DNA from: Paraburkholderia sp. BCC1886
GTDB taxonomy: Bacteria > Pseudomonadota > Gammaproteobacteria > Burkholderiales > Burkholderiaceae
Assembly: GCF_900996245.1 (NCBI RefSeq)
Contig: NZ_CAAJGK010000038.1
Span: forward strand, 124,001-188,000
DNA: 64,000 nt
Direction: 5' to 3'
Under the pieces are notes generated by a model. It had not been told where the DNA came from. It searched no databases and saw nothing but the letters and a program-made list of their open reading frames with translations. Made by a program: the position numbers and the translations under genes. Every line of letters starts with the position of its first letter. The stretch's first letter is position 1. This document shows, piece after piece, positions 1 through 9,533 of the stretch.

Positions 1-1574
1 GCGATCAGCACGCCGCCGGCGTGCATGCCGACGTTACGCGTGAGGCCCTCCACGCGCTGTGCGAGTTCGAGCAACTGGTGCACTTCGTCTTCGTTGTCGA
101 AGCGCTCCTGCAGCAGCGGTTCTTCCTTCATTGCGTCGGCAATCGTGACGTGCTTGCCCGGCTTGAACGGAATCAGCTTGGCAATGCCGTCCGTGAACAT
201 GTAGCCGAGATCGAGCACCCGGCCGATGTCGCGCACCGCCGCTTTCGCGGCCATCGTGCCGAACGTCGCGATTTGCGATACCGCGTCGGCGCCGTACTTC
301 TCCTTCACGTACTGGATGACGCGGTCGCGCCCTTGCTGACAGAAGTCGATGTCGAAGTCGGGCATCGACACGCGGTCAGGATTCAGGAAACGTTCGAACA
401 GCAGGTTGTAGCGCAACGGATCGAGGTCGGTTACGCCGAGCGCATACGCGACCAGCGAGCCCGCGCCCGAACCCCGGCCCGGCCCGACCGGCACGCCATT
501 GTTCTTGGCCCAGTTGATGAAGTCCGCGACGATCAGGAAGTAGCCGGGAAAGCCCATCTTGATGATGGTGCCGCACTCGAATTCGAGCCGCTGGTAGTAC
601 GTTTCGCGTTGCGCGTCGCGCTCGGACTCGAGCGGATACAACTGCTCGAGACGTTTTTCGAGCCCCTCTTTCGACAGTTGAACGAGGTAGTCGTCGAGCG
701 ACATGCCGTCGGGTGTCGGAAAGAGCGGCAGTTTGGGCTTGCCGAGTTCGAGCGTGAGGTTGCAACGCTTGGCGATTTCGACCGAATTGGCGAGCGCCGA
801 TGGAATGTCGGCGAACGCCGCCGCCATCTCGTCCTGCGTGCGGAAATACTGTTCCGACGTGAAGCGTTTGGAGCGGCGCGGATTCGCAAGAATATCGCCT
901 TCGGAAATACACACGCGCGCTTCGTGCGCAGTGAAGTCGTCCGGCGTCATGAACTGCATCGGGTGGGTTGCGACCACCGGCAATCTGAGCGCCGCCGCCA
1001 GCGCAACGGCCTGCTGCACGTACTGCTCGCCGCCCGGCTGCCCGCAGCGCTGCAACTCGATATAGAAGCCACCCGGAAAGACCGTCGCCCACCGCTGCGC
1101 GTTGCGCCGCGCGGCCTCTTCGTTGCCGGCCGCGAGGGCGAGCCCGACATCGCCCTGCTGCGCGCCGGACAACGCCAGCAAACCTTCGCCCAAACCGGAC
1201 TCGAGCCAGCCAGCCTCGATTTCCGCGCGGCCGCGGTACTGGTTCGTGAGCGAGGCTTTGCTCAGCAGTTCGCAGAGGTTGAGATAGCCGACCTTGTTTC
1301 TGACCAGCAACAGCAGACGCGAAGGCTTGTCGCGGTCGTCTGGATTGGTGATCCAGACGTCGCAGCCGGCAATTGGCTTCACGCCCTTGCCGCGGGCTTC
1401 TTTATAGAAACGGACGAGGCCGAACGCATTGCCGAGGTCGGTGAGCGCGAGCGCGCCTTGCCCGTCTTTGGCGGCGGCTTTGACGATGTCGTCCAGACGC
1501 ACGATGCCGTCGGCAATCGAGAATTCGGAGTGGACGCGAAGATGAACGAAGCGGGGATCTGACATGGGCGACAT
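1..1574 (-). CDS. dnaE: DNA polymerase III subunit alpha, N-terminal part (cut by window edge)
   Basis: Replicative polymerase catalytic subunit. About 524 N-terminal residues are visible and the gene continues past the left edge. The N-terminus (FVHLRVHSEFSIADG) is the start of the PHP domain. The polymerase active-site motif MPDFDIDF lies at about residues 404-411, as in E. coli DnaE where two catalytic Asp fall at 401 and 403. The visible end (NVGMHAGGVLIA) is the conserved palm segment just before the third catalytic Asp. I chose the ATG at 1574 because GGAG sits five bases upstream; the in-frame ATG at 1565 (MSDPRF) would be badly spaced. No frameshift is seen. Confidence 0.97.
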   Translation of the reverse strand, partial: MSPMSDPRFVHLRVHSEFSIADGIVRLDDIVKAAAKDGQGALALTDLGNAFGLVRFYKEARGKGVKPIAGCDVWITNPDDRDKPSRLLLLVRNKVGYLNLCELLSKASLTNQYRGRAEIEAGWLESGLGEGLLALSGAQQGDVGLALAAGNEEAARRNAQRWATVFPGGFYIELQRCGQPGGEQYVQQAVALAAALRLPVVATHPMQFMTPDDFTAHEARVCISEGDILANPRRSKRFTSEQYFRTQDEMAAAFADIPSALANSVEIAKRCNLTLELGKPKLPLFPTPDGMSLDDYLVQLSKEGLEKRLEQLYPLESERDAQRETYYQRLEFECGTIIKMGFPGYFLIVADFINWAKNNGVPVGPGRGSGAGSLVAYALGVTDLDPLRYNLLFERFLNPDRVSMPDFDIDFCQQGRDRVIQYVKEKYGADAVSQIATFGTMAAKAAVRDIGRVLDLGYMFTDGIAKLIPFKPGKHVTIADAMKEEPLLQERFDNEDEVHQLLELAQRVEGLTRNVGMHAGGVLI

Positions 1575-1767
1575 TGTAACTCCACCCTCCCGGAGTTTTC
1601 AGGCCAAACCAGTGCATTGGCCATCCGGCTTAGGACAGCAGGACGTAGCCCAATTGGCACACGGTTTTGCGCTGGATCAAGGGCTTAGCCATTCGGCCGA
1701 GTCGGGAAAAACGCCGGCTTGAGGGATAATGCCGGTTTCGCCCGTTACGCCTTACCGCTCCACATCT

Positions 1768-2631
1768 ATGAGTATCGTCAATCTCGCCGCGTATCATTTC
1801 GCGACCATCGAAGACACCGCCGCATGGCGCGCACCCGTCACCGACCGCTGCAACGCGCTCGGTCTGCGCGGCACCGTGCTGCTCGCGCCGGAAGGCATCA
1901 ACCTGTTCGTCGCCGGCTCGCGCGACGCGGCAGACGCCTTCATCGATTACATCCGCCACGACGCGCTGTTCGAAGGCAAGTTCGCCACGCTGCAATTCAA
2001 GGAAAGCCTGTCGGAAAAGCAGCCGTTCCGCCGCATGCTGGTCAAGCTCAAGCGCGAAATCATCACCATGAAGAAGCCGGCTATCCGGCCGGAACTGGGC
2101 CGTGCGCCGTTCGTCGACGCCCCCACGCTGAAAGGCTGGCTGGACCGCGGTCATGACGACGAAGGCCGGCCCGTGGTCATGCTCGACACCCGCAATGCGT
2201 TCGAAGTGGATGTCGGCACCTTCGACAACGCGCTCGATTACCGCATTACGAAATTCAGCGAATTCCCGGCAGTGATCGAGCAGAACCGCGCCGATCTGGA
2301 AGGCAAGACCGTGGTGTCGTTCTGCACGGGTGGGATTCGCTGCGAAAAAGCGGCGATCCACATGAAAGAAGTCGGCATCGACCACGTGTATCAACTCGAA
2401 GGCGGCATTCTGAAGTATTTCGAGGAAGTGGGCGGCGCCCATTACAACGGCGACTGCTTCGTATTCGACTACCGCACCGCGCTCAATCCGCAACTGGAGC
2501 CCACGGCCACCGTGCAATGCTTCGGCTGCCGCGCGGTGGTGACGCCCGAAGAACAGCAATCGCCGTTCTACGTGGCGGGCAAGACCTGTCCGGCCTGTCA
2601 TCCGGACAGCAAGGCCGCGCACGCCGCGTGA
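1768..2631 (+). CDS. trhO: Oxygen-dependent tRNA uridine-34 hydroxylase (rhodanese family)
   Basis: A 287-residue TrhO/YceA-type protein. The family makes 5-hydroxyuridine at tRNA wobble position 34 using O2. It has an N-terminal acylphosphatase-like region ([11 protein letters not shown]), then a central rhodanese domain at about residues 130-225. The active-site loop [10 protein letters not shown] has its catalytic Cys at residue 186. A C-terminal Cys-pair region (CFGC then CPAC) could bind metal. The ATG at 1768 matches the conserved family start; a longer in-frame reading from 1729 adds poorly conserved residues. It lies immediately upstream of gluQ on the same strand, but 200 bp of tandem repeats separate them. 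Confidence 0.93.
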   Translation: MSIVNLAAYHFATIEDTAAWRAPVTDRCNALGLRGTVLLAPEGINLFVAGSRDAADAFIDYIRHDALFEGKFATLQFKESLSEKQPFRRMLVKLKREIITMKKPAIRPELGRAPFVDAPTLKGWLDRGHDDEGRPVVMLDTRNAFEVDVGTFDNALDYRITKFSEFPAVIEQNRADLEGKTVVSFCTGGIRCEKAAIHMKEVGIDHVYQLEGGILKYFEEVGGAHYNGDCFVFDYRTALNPQLEPTATVQCFGCRAVVTPEEQQSPFYVAGKTCPACHPDSKAAHAA

Positions 2632-2663
2632 CCCTTGGGGCTGACCGTGCCGATCGCGTACCC

Positions 2664-2720
2664 GTTGCGTTTCATTGCGTTTCATTGCGTTTCATTGCGT
2701 TTCATTGCGTTTGCATTGCG
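2664..2720. repeat. 10-bp tandem repeat (TTCATTGCGT), four perfect copies plus partial ends
   Basis: Perfect copies at 2671-2710 with degenerate partial units on both sides, in the trhO-gluQ gap. No gene was recognised in it, although the gluQ frame stays open through it. Confidence 0.95.
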
Positions 2721-2776
2721 TGCCCAGAGCGTGCGCTCGCGCGGTCGCTGCGAGTGCTGCGTGTACCGCCCGCGCC

Positions 2777-2820
2777 GCGCCGAACCCGCGCCGAACCCGC
2801 GCCGAACCCGCGCCGAACCC
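2777..2820. repeat. 11-bp tandem repeat (GCGCCGAACCC), four perfect copies
   Basis: Four exact units end 14 bp before the gluQ start codon, so the array lies in the 5' untranslated region or spacer of gluQ. It is a separate array from the 10-bp repeat about 60 bp upstream. Confidence 0.95.
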
Positions 2821-2834
2821 GCAATGAGCGACCG

Positions 2835-3728
2835 ATGACCCCCTATCGCGGACGTTTCGCGCCGTCTCCCACGGGCCCGCTGCATTTCGGCTCGCTGGTG
2901 AGCGCGCTTGCCAGTTGGCTCGACGCGCGCGCGAACCAGGGTGCGTGGCTCGTGCGTATCGAAGACATTGACGCGCCACGCACCGTGCCCGGCGCTGCCG
3001 AAGATATTCTGGCCACGCTCGAGCGCTTCGGCATGCGCGCCGACGAGCCGCCTGTCTGGCAAAGCCAGCCGGCTGCGCAAGCGCTCTATCAGCGGGCGTT
3101 CGAGCAATTGCAGCAGGCAGGTCTGGTCTATCCCTGTGGCTGCACCCGCAAGGAAATCGCCGATTCGCTGTTGCAGGCGCACGCCCGCAACACCACCCTC
3201 GCCTACCCGGGCACCTGCCGAGACGGTCTGCATGGCAAGCCCGCGCGCGCGTGGCGTCTGCGGGTGCCGGATGGCGACTCCGCCATCGTGACGTTTCAGG
3301 ATCGCTGGCAAGGCGTGCAGACGCAGAATCTCGCCACCGAGGTCGGCGACTTCGTGCTGAAGCGCGCGGACCAGCAATGGGCGTATCAACTGGCGGTGGT
3401 GATGGACGATGCGCAGGCGGGCATCACCCACATCGTGCGTGGCGCCGATCTGCTGGATTCGACGGCGCGGCAGATTTATTTGCAGCAATGCTTCGGCATT
3501 GCGACGCCTGCGTATATGCACGTACCGGTCGTCGTGAACGAGCACGGCGAGAAGCTCAGCAAGCAGAACGGCGCGACCGCGCTCGATCCGGCTCGGCCGC
3601 TCGCGGCGCTCATTGCGGCCGCACGCCATCTGGGACTGGACTCAGGCGGGAGCCCGCCTGCTACTCTGGAAGATTTTTATGCGGCAGCGATTGCCGCATG
3701 GGCGAAAAAGACGGCGATGAACGCGTGA
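2835..3728 (+). CDS. gluQ: Glutamyl-Q tRNA(Asp) synthetase
   Basis: A 297-residue truncated glutamyl-tRNA synthetase paralogue that attaches glutamate to queuosine at position 34 of tRNA-Asp. The N-terminus ([18 protein letters not shown]) carries the HIGH-equivalent. A zinc-site Cys set (YPCGCTRKE then YPGTC) follows, and the KMSKS-equivalent KLSKQ is at about residue 240. There is no C-terminal anticodon-binding domain, as expected for GluQ. The ATG at 2835 begins the conserved MTPYRGRF. No strong Shine-Dalgarno is visible; the start follows directly after the 11-bp repeats. The neighbour trhO also acts on tRNA position 34. Confidence 0.95.
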   Translation: MTPYRGRFAPSPTGPLHFGSLVSALASWLDARANQGAWLVRIEDIDAPRTVPGAAEDILATLERFGMRADEPPVWQSQPAAQALYQRAFEQLQQAGLVYPCGCTRKEIADSLLQAHARNTTLAYPGTCRDGLHGKPARAWRLRVPDGDSAIVTFQDRWQGVQTQNLATEVGDFVLKRADQQWAYQLAVVMDDAQAGITHIVRGADLLDSTARQIYLQQCFGIATPAYMHVPVVVNEHGEKLSKQNGATALDPARPLAALIAAARHLGLDSGGSPPATLEDFYAAAIAAWAKKTAMNA

Positions 3729-3810
3729 GCGTCTGCGTCTGCTTCTGCGTCTGAACGGGCCGTAGACCGTGCCGCCCAAGGCTGTGCAGCTCAGGGCAAA
3801 GCCCGCCAAC

Positions 3811-5295
3811 TCAGGTAGACGACTTCCGCGGCATCCCAAAGCCGCCCAGCAACGCTGCCAGCGGCTGCTTGGACGACGACTTCTGCGGCGCGCCCGACGC
3901 GGCATCGGCCTCTTCGATCTTGCGCACCGACGCAGGCGACGGCTCGTAGGGCTTGAGGAAGAAATCGTCGACCGGCGGGGCGCGGTGATGATGCGGGCGA
4001 TCGAACGAGCCCGACGACCCCGGGCCCGAACGGCGACGGCCGGAGCGGTCGTCACGCGTTTCGCGACCCTCGGTACGCTCGCGGCGCGGTGCTCGTTCTT
4101 CATGGTGGTGCCGCGGCGGCGCATCCACCGTCAAACGCTGCACGTCCAGCGGACGCTTGATCAGCTTTTCGATATCGGCAAGCTGCTTCTTCTCGTTCGG
4201 GCTGCACAGCGACAACGCATCGCCCGACGCGCCCGCGCGGCCGGTACGGCCGATCCGGTGCACGTAATCTTCCGCGCTGAACGGCAGATCGAAGTTGATC
4301 ACCGCGGGCAGTTCCGCAATGTCCAGCCCGCGTGCCGCCACGTCCGTCGCGACCAGCGCCACGATCTCGCCGCGCTTGAACGCGTCCAGTGCCTGCATGC
4401 GCTCGTTCTGCGAGCGGTCGCCGTGAATCGCGGTGGCGACCACGCCGTCGCGCTCCAGACTGCGCGCGAGACGGCTCGCCCCGATCTTGCTGTTGCAGAA
4501 CACGATGACCTGCTTGAGGCTGCGCTCGCGAATCAGCTGCACGACCGCGCCGGTCTTGTCGCCCTCGGCGACTTCGAACACGATTTGCGTGACGTTGGTC
4601 GCAGTCGAATTGCTGCGCGCGACTTCGATAGTCTGCGGATCGCGCAGATACGTATTGGCCAGCTTCTTGATTTCGCCCGAGAACGTGGCCGAGAACAGCA
4701 GCGTCTGACGTTCTTTCGGCAACAGGTTCAGGATGCGCTGCAGGTCGGGCAGAAAGCCCATGTCGAGCATCCGGTCGGCTTCGTCGAGCACCAGAATCTG
4801 CACCTGGCCCAGGTTGGCGGTTTTCTGTTGCACATGGTCGAGCAGACGGCCCGGCGTCGCGATCAGAATTTCGACACCGCGGCGCAGTTGATCGGATTGC
4901 GGGTTCATGTCCACCCCGCCGAAGACCACCGCGCTGCGCAACGACGTGTGCTTGGCATACGCATGCACGTTCGCGGCGACCTGGTCGGCCAGTTCGCGAG
5001 TCGGCGTGAGAATCAGCGCGCGCACCGGATGGCGGGCCGGCGAAGCGCTCGTGCTCGCGTGCTGCAGCAGGCGCTGGATGATCGGCAGCGAAAAACTCGC
5101 GGTCTTGCCGGTACCGGTTTGCGCGGCGCCCATCACGTCGCGGCCAGCCAGCACGACGGGAATCGCCTGAGCCTGGATCGGCGTCGGCGTGGTGTAGCCC
5201 GATTCCTTGACGGCTCTCAGGATATCGGGCGCGAGGCCGAATTGATCAAAACTCGCAGTGCTGGGCGTGTCGGGTGTGACGGGTGTGTCGGACAT
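3811..5295 (-). CDS. rhlE: DEAD-box ATP-dependent RNA helicase, RhlE type
   Basis: A 494-residue DEAD-box RNA helicase for rRNA maturation and RNA turnover. It begins MSDTPVTPDTP, followed by the Q motif (FDQFGLAPDILRAV) and GYTTPTPIQ. Walker A AAQTGTGKT is at about 58-66, DEAD (VLDEADRMLDMGF) at about 170, then SAT (LFSATF) and the C-terminal motif YVHRIGRTGRAG. The last 90 or so residues are basic and low-complexity (HHHEERAPRRERTEGRE), the RNA-binding tail usual in RhlE. The start at 5295 gives the compact family N-terminus; frames from 5340 are longer but unlike the family. Confidence 0.94.
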   Translation of the reverse strand: MSDTPVTPDTPSTASFDQFGLAPDILRAVKESGYTTPTPIQAQAIPVVLAGRDVMGAAQTGTGKTASFSLPIIQRLLQHASTSASPARHPVRALILTPTRELADQVAANVHAYAKHTSLRSAVVFGGVDMNPQSDQLRRGVEILIATPGRLLDHVQQKTANLGQVQILVLDEADRMLDMGFLPDLQRILNLLPKERQTLLFSATFSGEIKKLANTYLRDPQTIEVARSNSTATNVTQIVFEVAEGDKTGAVVQLIRERSLKQVIVFCNSKIGASRLARSLERDGVVATAIHGDRSQNERMQALDAFKRGEIVALVATDVAARGLDIAELPAVINFDLPFSAEDYVHRIGRTGRAGASGDALSLCSPNEKKQLADIEKLIKRPLDVQRLTVDAPPRHHHEERAPRRERTEGRETRDDRSGRRRSGPGSSGSFDRPHHHRAPPVDDFFLKPYEPSPASVRKIEEADAASGAPQKSSSKQPLAALLGGFGMPRKSST

Positions 5296-5464
5296 GGTGG
5301 CTTTCGCTAAAAATGCGCTTGGCGCGGTTGCGCGCGGCAACGGTCGGAACCGCAGAAGGCATCAGGATGAAGGCGGAGCCACGGCGTTCCGCACGGGTCC
5401 CATCTGAAACTCGGGAAATGGCGGCAGGCTCCGGCCGACGGAAACACCCGCCGGAAAGGCCGGT

Positions 5465-5473
5465 ATTGTAGCA
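5465..5473 (-). promoter_or_regulatory. Possible extended -10 promoter of rhlE
   Basis: On the minus strand the sequence reads TGC-TACAAT, an extended -10 with five of six consensus bases, about 170 bases before the rhlE start. No good -35 is visible. If real it gives a long 5' leader, which is common for DEAD-box helicase mRNAs. The rest of 5296-5587 shows no gene. Confidence 0.35.
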
Positions 5474-5587
5474 CTTCAGCAAAAACACTCATGGCGCATA
5501 CGCGCGATTTCTGCTTGGACCCCGTCATGGCTCGCCGTACCGGCCCCAAATGCACGTCGTCGCCTCCGAGCGCTGACTAACCGCCGC

Positions 5588-7240
5588 TTACAACTGGGCG
5601 CTCAGGCGCTTGATCTCCCGGTTCAGCACGCGCTCGTTGTCCGAATAATCGATCGGCAAGTCGATCACGTGCACGCCAGGCGTGGCGAAACATTCGCGCA
5701 GCAACGGCGCGAACTCCGCCGCCGTCTCGATACGGTGCCCCTTCGCGCCATAACTTTGCGCATACGCGACGAAATCGGGATTGCTCAGCGTCATGCCGTA
5801 ATCGGGGAAATTCATGTTTTCCTGCTTCCAGCGGATCATGCCGAACGCATCGTCGCGCAGAATCAGCACTACCAGATCGAGCTTCAGACGCACTGCCGTT
5901 TCCAGTTCCTGAGAATTCATCATGAAGCCGCCGTCGCCGCACACGGCCATGACCTTGCGGTCGGGATGGACGATCTTCGTCGCGATGGCCGACGGCAAAC
6001 CGGCGCCCATGGAGGCCAGCGCGTTGTCGAGCAGCAGCGAATTCGGTTCGTGCGCGCGGTAATAGCGCGCGAACCAGATCTTGTACATGCCGTTGTCCAG
6101 ACACACGATGCCGTCCACCGGCGTGGTCTCGTAGACGTCGTGGACGATCCGCACCGGGTACATCGGAAACCGGTCGTCGTGCTGGCCCTTCACCAGATGC
6201 GCTTCGAAGTGCGCCTTGATCTCCTTGAAGCGCGTGAAATCCCAATGTTCCTGGCGCTCCTTCAAGCTTTCCTTGAGCTGCCACACGGCGTTCGCGATGT
6301 CGCCCACCACCTCGATCTGCGGAAAATACACGGTATCGACTTCGGCGCCGAGAAAGTTCACGTGAATCACGGTCTTCTCGCCCGTGTCTCCGCTGCGCAT
6401 GAAGAACGGCGGCTTTTCGATCACGTCGTGGCCGACGTTGATGATGCAATCCGCGTGATCGATCGCGCGGTGCACGAAGTCGCCGTCCGACAGCGTAGCG
6501 TTGCCGAGCCACATGGGATGGGATTCGTCGATCACCCCTTTGCCCATCTGCGTCGTGAAAAAGGGAATGCCGATCTGGTCGACGAACTCGCGCAGCATCT
6601 TGGTGGTGGTCTTGCGATTGCCACCGGCGCCGATCATCAGCAACGGATGCCTCGCCTTCGTGATGGCCTGCACCGCGTGCGCCACGGCTTTTTCCTCCGC
6701 AACCGGGCGGCGGCTGTAGCTCTTGGGGATCGGTTTGCCGTCGCCCTCTTCGTCGGCGACGTCTTCGGGCAATTCCAGATGCGTGGCGCCGGGCCGCTCT
6801 TCTTCGGCCTGGCGGACCGCTTCGCGCACGGCGGCGGGAATGTTGGCGATCGACACGATTTGCCGCGTGTATTTGGTGAGCGGTTCCATCATCCGCACCA
6901 CGTCGACGATCTGGAAATGCCCCTGCTTGCTGGATTTGATCGGCTTCTGGCCGGTCACCATCAGCATCGGCATGCCGCCGAGTTGCGCGTAGGCGGCGGC
7001 GGTCACGAAGTTGGTCGCGCCCGGCCCGAGCGTGGCCAGACAGACGCCGATGCGGCCCGTGAGCCGGCCATAGGTCGCCGCCATAAAGCCGGCGGCCTGT
7101 TCGTGACGCGTGAGGATGAGACGGATTTTCGAGCGGCGCAGCGATTCGAGCAGATCGAGATTCTCTTCACCGGGGATACCGAACACATACTCGATACCTT
7201 CGGCCTCCAGCGATTTGACGAACAGGTCCGATGCTTTCAT
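5588..7240 (-). CDS. Acetolactate synthase large-subunit-like TPP enzyme
   Basis: A 550-residue thiamine-diphosphate enzyme of the acetohydroxyacid synthase family, which condenses two pyruvates to acetolactate. The N-terminal TPP domain has the catalytic Glu in LTRHEQAAGFMAATYGR and LATLGPGATNF; a central domain and the C-terminal TPP domain (VCGDGGFMMNSQELE) follow. The second metal-ligand region reads LRDDAFGM where typical members have NN; Asp in the second position is also found in the catabolic AlsS branch. No regulatory small subunit (ilvN) adjoins it, which favours a stand-alone or catabolic-type role over the ilvBN pathway. The ATG at 7240 is unambiguous. Substrate is not proven. Confidence 0.85.
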   Translation of the reverse strand: MKASDLFVKSLEAEGIEYVFGIPGEENLDLLESLRRSKIRLILTRHEQAAGFMAATYGRLTGRIGVCLATLGPGATNFVTAAAYAQLGGMPMLMVTGQKPIKSSKQGHFQIVDVVRMMEPLTKYTRQIVSIANIPAAVREAVRQAEEERPGATHLELPEDVADEEGDGKPIPKSYSRRPVAEEKAVAHAVQAITKARHPLLMIGAGGNRKTTTKMLREFVDQIGIPFFTTQMGKGVIDESHPMWLGNATLSDGDFVHRAIDHADCIINVGHDVIEKPPFFMRSGDTGEKTVIHVNFLGAEVDTVYFPQIEVVGDIANAVWQLKESLKERQEHWDFTRFKEIKAHFEAHLVKGQHDDRFPMYPVRIVHDVYETTPVDGIVCLDNGMYKIWFARYYRAHEPNSLLLDNALASMGAGLPSAIATKIVHPDRKVMAVCGDGGFMMNSQELETAVRLKLDLVVLILRDDAFGMIRWKQENMNFPDYGMTLSNPDFVAYAQSYGAKGHRIETAAEFAPLLRECFATPGVHVIDLPIDYSDNERVLNREIKRLSAQL

Positions 7241-7414
7241 TGAGGCCTCGCTTGATGACTGGGACGATCGAAGACGAAGACGGCCGACGTTTGCCGACGG
7301 CTGCTGCGGGCGACGCCATGGCCGCCCGTGCGGGAGAGCTTACTACCCGAACGGAATATGCGTGCGCTGGCGGGCTTCCGGCAAGCCTGTCGAAAGACGC
7401 GCGGACGACGCCGC

Positions 7415-7783
7415 TCAGCGGACGATCGTCACGCAGTCCGACAACATGGGCGGTGCGTTCTCGCCCTCGGTTGCATCGTAGAGATCGGCGCGCGGGCCTT
7501 TGGTCCACCACGTGTAGCTGCCCGCCTGATACTTCGCGCCCGAGCCGGACAAGGTGTTGACGAACAGCAGCGTCTGGCCTTTGACCGGCACCAGCGCGAA
7601 ACTCTGGCCGTTCGCGGTGTTCCAGTACGTCACCTGGAGAATCTTGCCGGTCGCGCAGGTGTATTTGTTGGTCTGACGGTTTTTGGTCTGGATCTCGGCA
7701 AGCCGCAGCGGCGCAGCCCACAGGTTGCCGTTCAGCGCGGCGAGACCGGCGACGGTCACGAGTACGGAAAGCCACTTCTTCAT
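7415..7783 (-). CDS. MliC-family (C-type lysozyme inhibitor-like) periplasmic protein
   Basis: A 122-residue exported protein. The signal peptide is MKKWLSVLVTVAGLAALNG, cleaved around LWA-AP. The mature part matches the MliC fold: YTCATGKILQVTYWN near its N-terminus, SGSGAKYQAGSYTWWTKG in the centre and a late Cys (LSDCVTIVR) that can disulfide-bond with the first Cys. MliC/PliC proteins bind and inhibit C-type lysozymes in the cell envelope. It has no lipobox Cys, so it is probably soluble and periplasmic. It lies 40 bp downstream of the small DUF6726-like gene on the same strand, probably as one transcript. Inhibition of lysozyme is inferred from the family. Confidence 0.8.
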   Translation of the reverse strand: MKKWLSVLVTVAGLAALNGNLWAAPLRLAEIQTKNRQTNKYTCATGKILQVTYWNTANGQSFALVPVKGQTLLFVNTLSGSGAKYQAGSYTWWTKGPRADLYDATEGENAPPMLSDCVTIVR

Positions 7784-7823
7784 GAAACGCCTCGCTCTGG
7801 ATGGGACGCGGTGCATGCGCCGC

Positions 7824-8051
7824 TCATGGATCGATCACGCTCGCACACGCGTCGGTGGGCGCCGCGGCCACGTGCCCGACCAGCGGCACGATCTTCAACC
7901 CCGCCGATGCCACGCGGCAAGGCGCAGCCGCAAGGCCGCAGCCCGTCATGCCGGCATACACGGCGAGCGCCACGCCGAATGCTCCAAGCCGGCTTAGACT
8001 TCGATGCCACGGGCGCGACGCGGGCCTGCGGGATTGCGGTTGCTGCAGCAT
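7824..8051 (-). CDS. Small DUF6726-like lipoprotein
   Basis: A 75-residue protein with a basic N-terminus, a hydrophobic stretch (LGAFGVALAVYAG) and a lipobox-like MTGC followed by GLAAAPCRVAS and VVGHVAAAPTD-like residues. The mature part is about 40 residues with three Cys. The pattern resembles the small burkholderial proteins called DUF6726; I recall the family name but not a function. The ATG at 8051 gives a complete lipoprotein signal. It lies just upstream of the MliC-like gene and downstream of purT, all on the minus strand. Confidence 0.65.
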   Translation of the reverse strand: MLQQPQSRRPASRPWHRSLSRLGAFGVALAVYAGMTGCGLAAAPCRVASAGLKIVPLVGHVAAAPTDACASVIDP

Positions 8052-8117
8052 ACGAGCCTCGACTTCAACCAGCTTCAGAATAAAAACGGACTGCGACGAG
8101 CAAGACGTTCGCGCAGC

Positions 8118-9332
8118 TTATTTCGCCGACACCGGCCGTACGGCTGCCGCGGCCTGCTTCGCGCGCCCGCGCGCTTCGTCGATCGTCTCGCCGGTGGCGA
8201 GCGCCACGCCCATGCGGCGTTTGACGAAACTCTCCGGCTTGCCGAACAGACGCAGATCGGCGTTCGGCACAGCGAGCGCGGCGGCCACGCCTTCGAACGC
8301 GATGCCCGCCTCGTCGAGGCCGCCGTAAATGACCGCCGACGCGCCCGGCGAGCGCAACGACGTATCGACCGGCAAACCGAGAATGGCGCGCGCGTGCAGT
8401 TCGAATTCGGAAAAGCGTTGCGAGCTCAACGTGACGAGCCCGGTATCGTGCGGACGCGGGCTCACTTCCGAGAACCATACGTCATCGCCGCGCACGAAAA
8501 GTTCCACGCCGAACAGGCCCCTGCCGCCCAATGCCGCGGTCACCTTGCGGGCGACTTCACGCGAGCGCTCCAGTGCGAGCGGACTCATTGGCTGCGGTTG
8601 CCAGGATTCCACGTAGTCGCCCGCCACCTGCACATGGCCGATCGGGTCGCAGAAATACGTGTCGACCTCGCCGCTCGCCGGGTCGATGGCGCGCACGGTG
8701 AGCTGGGTGATTTCGTAATCGAAGTCGATAAAGCCTTCGACGATCACGCGGCCGTGATTCACGCGGCCGCCCGCCATCGCGTATTGCCACGCAGGTTCGA
8801 CGTCGGCCTCGCTTTTGAGCACCGACTGCCCCTTGCCCGACGACGACATGACCGGCTTCACGACGCACGGGTAGCCCACCTGGGCGATGCCCGCGCGCAG
8901 TTCTTCGAGCGAGTCGGCGAACGCGTAGGGCGAGGTCGGCAAACCGAGCTCCTCGGCGGCGAGCCGGCGAATGCCTTCGCGGTTCATGGTGAGTTGCGTG
9001 GCGCGCGCGGTGGGGATGACTTCGGCGAGACCGTCGGTTTCGATGGCGGCGAGCGCGTCGGTGGCGATCGCCTCGATTTCGGGGACGATCAGATGCGGGC
9101 GTTCCTGTTCGACCAGTGCACGCAGCGCGGCATGGTCGGTCATGTCGATGACGTGCGAACGATGTGCGACCTGATGACCTGGTGCATGCGGGTAACGGTC
9201 AACGGCGATCACTTCGACGCCCAGCCGTTGCAGCGCGATGATCACTTCCTTGCCGAGCTCGCCGGCGCCGAGCAGCATGACGCGCGTGGCGGATTCAGAA
9301 AGCGGCGTGCCGATCCGTTGGCCGATCTGCAT
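8118..9332 (-). CDS. purT: Formate-dependent phosphoribosylglycinamide formyltransferase
   Basis: A 404-residue ATP-grasp enzyme that formylates GAR with formate and ATP in purine synthesis. The N-terminal pre-ATP-grasp domain contains [14 protein letters not shown]. The central ATP-grasp region has [15 protein letters not shown] (phosphate-binding loop) and the metal-binding [16 protein letters not shown]. Length is typical of PurT (about 390-405). I chose the ATG at 9332 ([14 protein letters not shown]), the family start; a longer frame from 9419 adds residues encoded by low-complexity sequence. Upstream is a run-rich G/C intergenic region. Confidence 0.96.
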   Translation of the reverse strand: MQIGQRIGTPLSESATRVMLLGAGELGKEVIIALQRLGVEVIAVDRYPHAPGHQVAHRSHVIDMTDHAALRALVEQERPHLIVPEIEAIATDALAAIETDGLAEVIPTARATQLTMNREGIRRLAAEELGLPTSPYAFADSLEELRAGIAQVGYPCVVKPVMSSSGKGQSVLKSEADVEPAWQYAMAGGRVNHGRVIVEGFIDFDYEITQLTVRAIDPASGEVDTYFCDPIGHVQVAGDYVESWQPQPMSPLALERSREVARKVTAALGGRGLFGVELFVRGDDVWFSEVSPRPHDTGLVTLSSQRFSEFELHARAILGLPVDTSLRSPGASAVIYGGLDEAGIAFEGVAAALAVPNADLRLFGKPESFVKRRMGVALATGETIDEARGRAKQAAAAVRPVSAK

Positions 9333-9460
9333 GGGGTCTCCAGATAAAAGTGGGGAAAGTGGGGGGTGGGGGCGGTTTTGCGTGGACCACGATGTTAACA
9401 TGCACGCCCCGATGCACACCCATACCCCCCGACACCCCCCCGACGGAATTCAGCCCCCCC
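9333..9460. other. G-run and C-run region between purT and the META lipoprotein gene
   Basis: The plus strand carries G runs of 4, 4, 6 and 5 within 9333-9373. It then carries C runs of 6, 7 and 7 at 9425-9460, with shorter C runs at 9406-9423. Both strands can therefore form four-run G-quadruplex patterns in one divergent promoter region. Confidence 0.6.
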
Positions 9461-9533
9461 GTCGCGGCGCTCGCGTGCGGCGTGTGGAGTGCGTTACGCT
9501 TACGCCTTCGCCAGTTTGAAGAGGAACGACGCC

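Noticed and set aside
21..1562. 513-codon open frame antisense to dnaE
   Set aside because: Arg/His-rich product with no domain; it mirrors the G/C codon bias of dnaE on the other strand.
2664..2820. Short repeat arrays as a CRISPR-like locus
   Set aside because: The units are directly adjacent without spacers and no cas gene is present; they are simple tandem repeats.
2517..2834. Upstream extension of gluQ through the tandem repeats
   Set aside because: The residues come from the repeat arrays and the overlapping trhO frame; the conserved family start is at 2835.
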